Shown: positions 61,293 to 64,000 of the stretch, one piece after another
Numbering within the stretch: the first letter of the stretch is position 1
Layout: every line of letters begins with the position of its first letter
Assembly: GCF_019145475.1 (NCBI RefSeq)
Contig: NZ_JAHTKI010000023.1
Location: forward strand, 19,678 to 83,677
Direction: 5' to 3'
Length of the DNA: 64,000 nucleotides
DNA from: Pseudomonas botevensis
Lineage (GTDB): Bacteria; Pseudomonadota; Gammaproteobacteria; Pseudomonadales; Pseudomonadaceae
Translations under genes and position numbers: made by a program
The notes under the pieces: generated by a model
Databases searched by the model: none
Told to the model about the DNA's origin: nothing
What the model saw: only the letters and a program-made list of their open reading frames with translations

Positions 61293-61344
61293 TTGTTTTC
61301 AGTCCCGGCCATTGGCAGGCCGGGTTGAAAGCGTGAGGCGAGCG

Positions 61345-63120
61345 TCAGGCCACCAGATCGTTGGCGCTGAAACTGTTCACACCCACCAGCTGGATTTCGA
61401 AGTCTGCACCGGCGTTACCGCTGACGTTGCCCGACAGAACGTGGTCGACGAAACGCAGTTGGCCTGCGCCGGTGAAGTCGGCTGCGCCAATGAAGGAGAA
61501 ACCGTTGACGCCGGAGGTCAGCAGGTTGGCATCAAACTTGGTCAGATCGATCTTGTCGCCTTGTGCACTGTTGAAGTCAGTAATCACGTCACGCAGATTG
61601 CCCACGCCTGACTCGTTCCAGGCACCGAGCACGAACACATCGGCACCATTGCCACCGGTCAGGGTGTCAGCGCCGAGGCCGCCGGTGAGGATGTTGTTGC
61701 CGCTGTTACCGATCAGTACGTTGTTGCCGTCGTTGCCGGTGCCGTTGAGGTTGCTGCTGCCGGCGAGGGTCAGGTTCTCGATATCACTGCCGAGGGTGTA
61801 GTTGATTGACGAGATGACCAGGTCGACATCGCTCGGACGGGTCCCAATATCCAGGTCCATGACAATGTCAAAGACGTCATCCACGTAGTAGGTGTCCGAA
61901 CCCGCGCCGCCATTCATGTAGTCGCCATCCAGGCCGCCGTCGAGGATGTCGTCCCCGGCTCCACCTGTGAGGGTGTTCCAGCCGCTGTTGCCGATCAGCA
62001 CGTTGTTCAGCTCGTTGCCGGTGCCTTTGATGTTGTCAGTGCCGGTGAGAACCAGGTTCTCCAGGTTGGCGCCCAAGGTCCAACTGATGGAGGAGCGCAC
62101 GGTGTCGATTTCACTGGCCAGGGTGCTGGTTTCACTGATGATGTCGCCGACGTTGTCGACCACATAAGTGTCGTTGCCCAGGCCGCCCATCAGCGTGTCG
62201 GCACCCAGACCACCGTCGAGGTAGTTGTCGCCAGCGTTGCCGGTCATGCGGTTGGCGACGTTGCTGCCGATGCCGCGCAGATTGGCGGTACCGAGGAACA
62301 GCAGGTTTTCGACATTGCCGCCGAGGGTGTAGTCGATGGACGAGAACACGCGGTCGTAGGCGGTCGGTGAGTCGTCGGTCTCGATGATCACGTCGCCGAC
62401 GTTGTCGACGTAGTAGGTGTCGACCCCGGCGCCACCAATCATGATGTCGGCCCCCAGGCCTCCATCGATCGTGTCGTCACCGGCACCCCCGTCAAGCGTG
62501 TTGTTGCCGCTGTTGCCGACCAGCGTGTTGTTCAGGCTGTTGCCGGTACCGCTGAGATTGCTGCTACCGGCCAGGAACAGGTTTTCCAGGTTGGCGCCCA
62601 GGGTCCAGTTGAGCGAAGCCCAGACGCTGTCGATCTCGTTGGCCAGGGTGCTGGTTTCGCTGATGGTGTCGCCGATGTTGTCGACCACGTAAGTGTCGTT
62701 GCCCAGACCACCGATCAAGGTATCGGCCCCCAGACCACCATCGAGGTAGTTGTCGCCAGCGTTGCCGGTCATGCGGTTGGCGACATCGCTGCCGATGCCG
62801 CGCAGATTGGCGCTGCCGACGAACAGCAGGTTCTCGACGTTGGCGCCGAGGGTGTAATCGATGGAGGAGAACACCCGGTCGTAGGCGGTTGGCGAGGCAT
62901 CGGTCTCGATGATCACGTCGCCGACGTTGTCGACGTAGTAGGTGTCGACGCCGGCACCGCCGATCATGATGTCGGCCCCTGCGCCGCCATTGAGGGTGTT
63001 GTCGCCGTCGTTGCCGGTCAGGGTGTTGTTCAGCTCGTTGCCGGTGCCGTTGATTGCGCTGCCGGTCAGGATGAGGTTTTCCAGGTTGGCACCCAGGGTC
63101 CAGTCCAGTGAAGAGCGCAC
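61345..63120 (-). pseudogene. RTX repeat protein, C-terminal part (frame-shifted from upstream part)
   Basis: About 591 residues of alternating ~85-90-residue units. Each has 'WTLGANLENLxLxGxxNxxGTGNxLNNxLxGN' followed by nonapeptides 'GGAGADIMIGGAGVDTYYVDNVGDVI', the calcium-binding GGxGxDxxx type. A 525-bp super-period repeats. The end 'FIGAADFTGAGQLRFVDHVLSGNVSGNAGADFEIQLVGVNSFSANDLVA' matches the C-terminal module of type I-secreted proteins. This frame does not connect with the upstream part at 63138; about 97 nt appear lost there. It could be a true mutation or a repeat-assembly error. Confidence 0.75.
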
Positions 63121-63137
63121 GGTGTCGATCTCGTTGG

Positions 63138-64000
63138 TCAGGGTGGGTCAGGCTGTTGGTTGCCGGTCAGGCTGTTGTTCAGCTCGTTGCCGCTGCCGTT
63201 GAGGTTGGCCGTGCCGGTGAGAACCAGGTTCTCCAGGTTGGCACCCAGGGTCCAGTTGAGTGAGGAGCGCACGGTGTCGATTTCGGAGGCCAGGGTGCTG
63301 GTTTCACTGACGGTGTCACCGATGTTGTCGACCACGTAAGTGTCGTTGCCCAGACCGCCCATCAGGGTATCGGCCCCCAGACCACCGTCGAGGTAGTTAT
63401 CGCCGGAGTTGCCGGTCATGCGGTTGGCGACATCGCTGCCGATGCCGCGCAGATTGGCGGTGCCGACGAACAGCAGGTTCTCGACGTTGCCGCCCAGGGT
63501 GTAGTCGATGGACGAGAACACGCGGTCGTAGGCGGTTGGCGAGTCGTCGGTCTCGATGATCACGTCACCGACATTGTCGACGTAGTAGGTGTCGACACCG
63601 GCACCGCCGATCATGATGTCGGCCCCCGCGCCGCCATTGAGAGTGTTGTCGCCGTCGTTGCCGGTCAGGGTGTTGTTCAGCTCGTTGCCGGTGCCGTTGA
63701 TTGCACTGCCGGTCAGGATGAGGTTTTCCAGATTGGCGCTCAGAGTCCAGTCCACCGACGCGCGGACGGTGTCGATCTCATTGGCCAAGGTACTGGTTTC
63801 GCTGATCGTGTCGCCGAGGTTGTCGACGATGTAGGTATCGTTGCCCAGACCGCCGGCCATGGTGTCGGCCCCCAGGCCGCCATCGAGGATGTTGTTGCCG
63901 CTGTTGCCGACCAGCATGTTGTTCAGGCTGTTGCCGGTGCCGTTGAGGTTGCCGGTTCCGGCCAGGAACAGGTTTTCCAGGTTGGCGCCCAGGGTCCAGT
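63138..64000 (-). CDS. RTX repeat protein, upstream part, partial at window end
   Basis: Open through 64000, so the N-terminus lies outside. About 287 residues visible with the same units as the downstream part: 'NNMLVGNSGNNILDGGLGADTMAGGLGNDTYIVDNLGDTISETSTLANEIDTVRASVDWTL' and so on. It ends abnormally, 'NSLTGNQQPDPP' then stop, at a duplicated CAACAGCCTGACC. In other copies this place continues with a further nonapeptide block. The full protein would be a large secreted, calcium-binding adhesin or enzyme; which one cannot be told from this part. Confidence 0.75.
   Translation of the reverse strand, partial: WTLGANLENLFLAGTGNLNGTGNSLNNMLVGNSGNNILDGGLGADTMAGGLGNDTYIVDNLGDTISETSTLANEIDTVRASVDWTLSANLENLILTGSAINGTGNELNNTLTGNDGDNTLNGGAGADIMIGGAGVDTYYVDNVGDVIIETDDSPTAYDRVFSSIDYTLGGNVENLLFVGTANLRGIGSDVANRMTGNSGDNYLDGGLGADTLMGGLGNDTYVVDNIGDTVSETSTLASEIDTVRSSLNWTLGANLENLVLTGTANLNGSGNELNNSLTGNQQPDPP

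Larger units (their letters stand above)
61345..64000. repeat. RTX-coding tandem repeat array
   Basis: Near-identical DNA blocks recur with a 525-bp period (for example 62361 and 62886) and continue to the window end. The block from 62886 to 63533 is 647 bp, off the period and out of frame because of the junction near 63135. Confidence 0.85.

Noticed and set aside
61345..64000. Regular repeats that could suggest a CRISPR array
   Set aside because: The repeats are in-frame protein-coding blocks with calcium-binding nonapeptides, not 28-36-nt repeats with unique spacers.

Overview
The window is a chromosomal segment of a fluorescent-group Pseudomonas. GC is high and REP palindromes (GTGGGAGC-type) are frequent. 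Gene order matches what I recall of the P. aeruginosa PAO1 PA4626-PA4673 region: ychF-pth-rplY-prs-tRNA-Gln-ispE-lolB, then divergent hemA-prfA-prmC-moeB-murI-pagL, a merR-phrB block, hemH, uraA-upp-hpt, mqo, a chemoreceptor, rsmC and hprA. It is core genome with accessory modules inserted. There is no prophage, IS element or CRISPR array.

Layout. 1-8.9 kb: flavin reductase, a HigBA-type toxin-antitoxin pair, a lipoprotein-type gamma-glutamyltransferase, a DUF2817 hydrolase, tRNA-Met, a chemoreceptor and a fosmidomycin-type MFS exporter. 8.9-21.4 kb: translation, cell-envelope and tetrapyrrole housekeeping genes in two divergent blocks. 21.5-32.5 kb: a probable light- or photooxidative-stress-inducible module. 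A tightly overlapping minus-strand operon encodes DUF523/DUF1722 protein, a LitR/CarH-like MerR regulator, photolyase, an NTF2-like protein, an SDR, an amine-oxidase-like flavoprotein, DUF1365 protein, a CFA-synthase-like methyltransferase and a DUF2878 membrane protein. A renalase-like flavoprotein and a TIGR01777 epimerase lie beside it. Two copies of TGTACA-N12-TGTACA precede the operon, matching the PplR1 consensus reported for P. putida. 32.5-47 kb: hemH, uracil/hypoxanthine salvage, mqo, small conserved proteins, a glycerol-phosphate-type acyltransferase, a YedK/HMCES homologue lacking a catalytic His, a dCache-like chemoreceptor and an M48 lipoprotein protease. 47.2-52.9 kb: a GDT1/TMEM165-type Mn exporter behind a yybP-ykoY riboswitch, rsmC, a hydroxyacid dehydrogenase, a LysE exporter, and a divergent AraC/MFS pair. 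53-61.2 kb: a fatty acyl-CoA ligase, DUF1302 and DUF1329 envelope proteins and a large MalT-like LuxR regulator. 61.3-64 kb: the 3' part of an RTX repeat protein, broken by a frameshift and running off the window.

Most notable for follow-up: the PplR-box promoter and its coupled operon, including a possible unusual-fatty-acid branch; the riboswitch-Mn exporter pair with alternative hairpins; exact 30-bp inverted terminator copies flanking the LuxR gene; the His-less YedK homologue; and the RTX disruption at a short tandem duplication.
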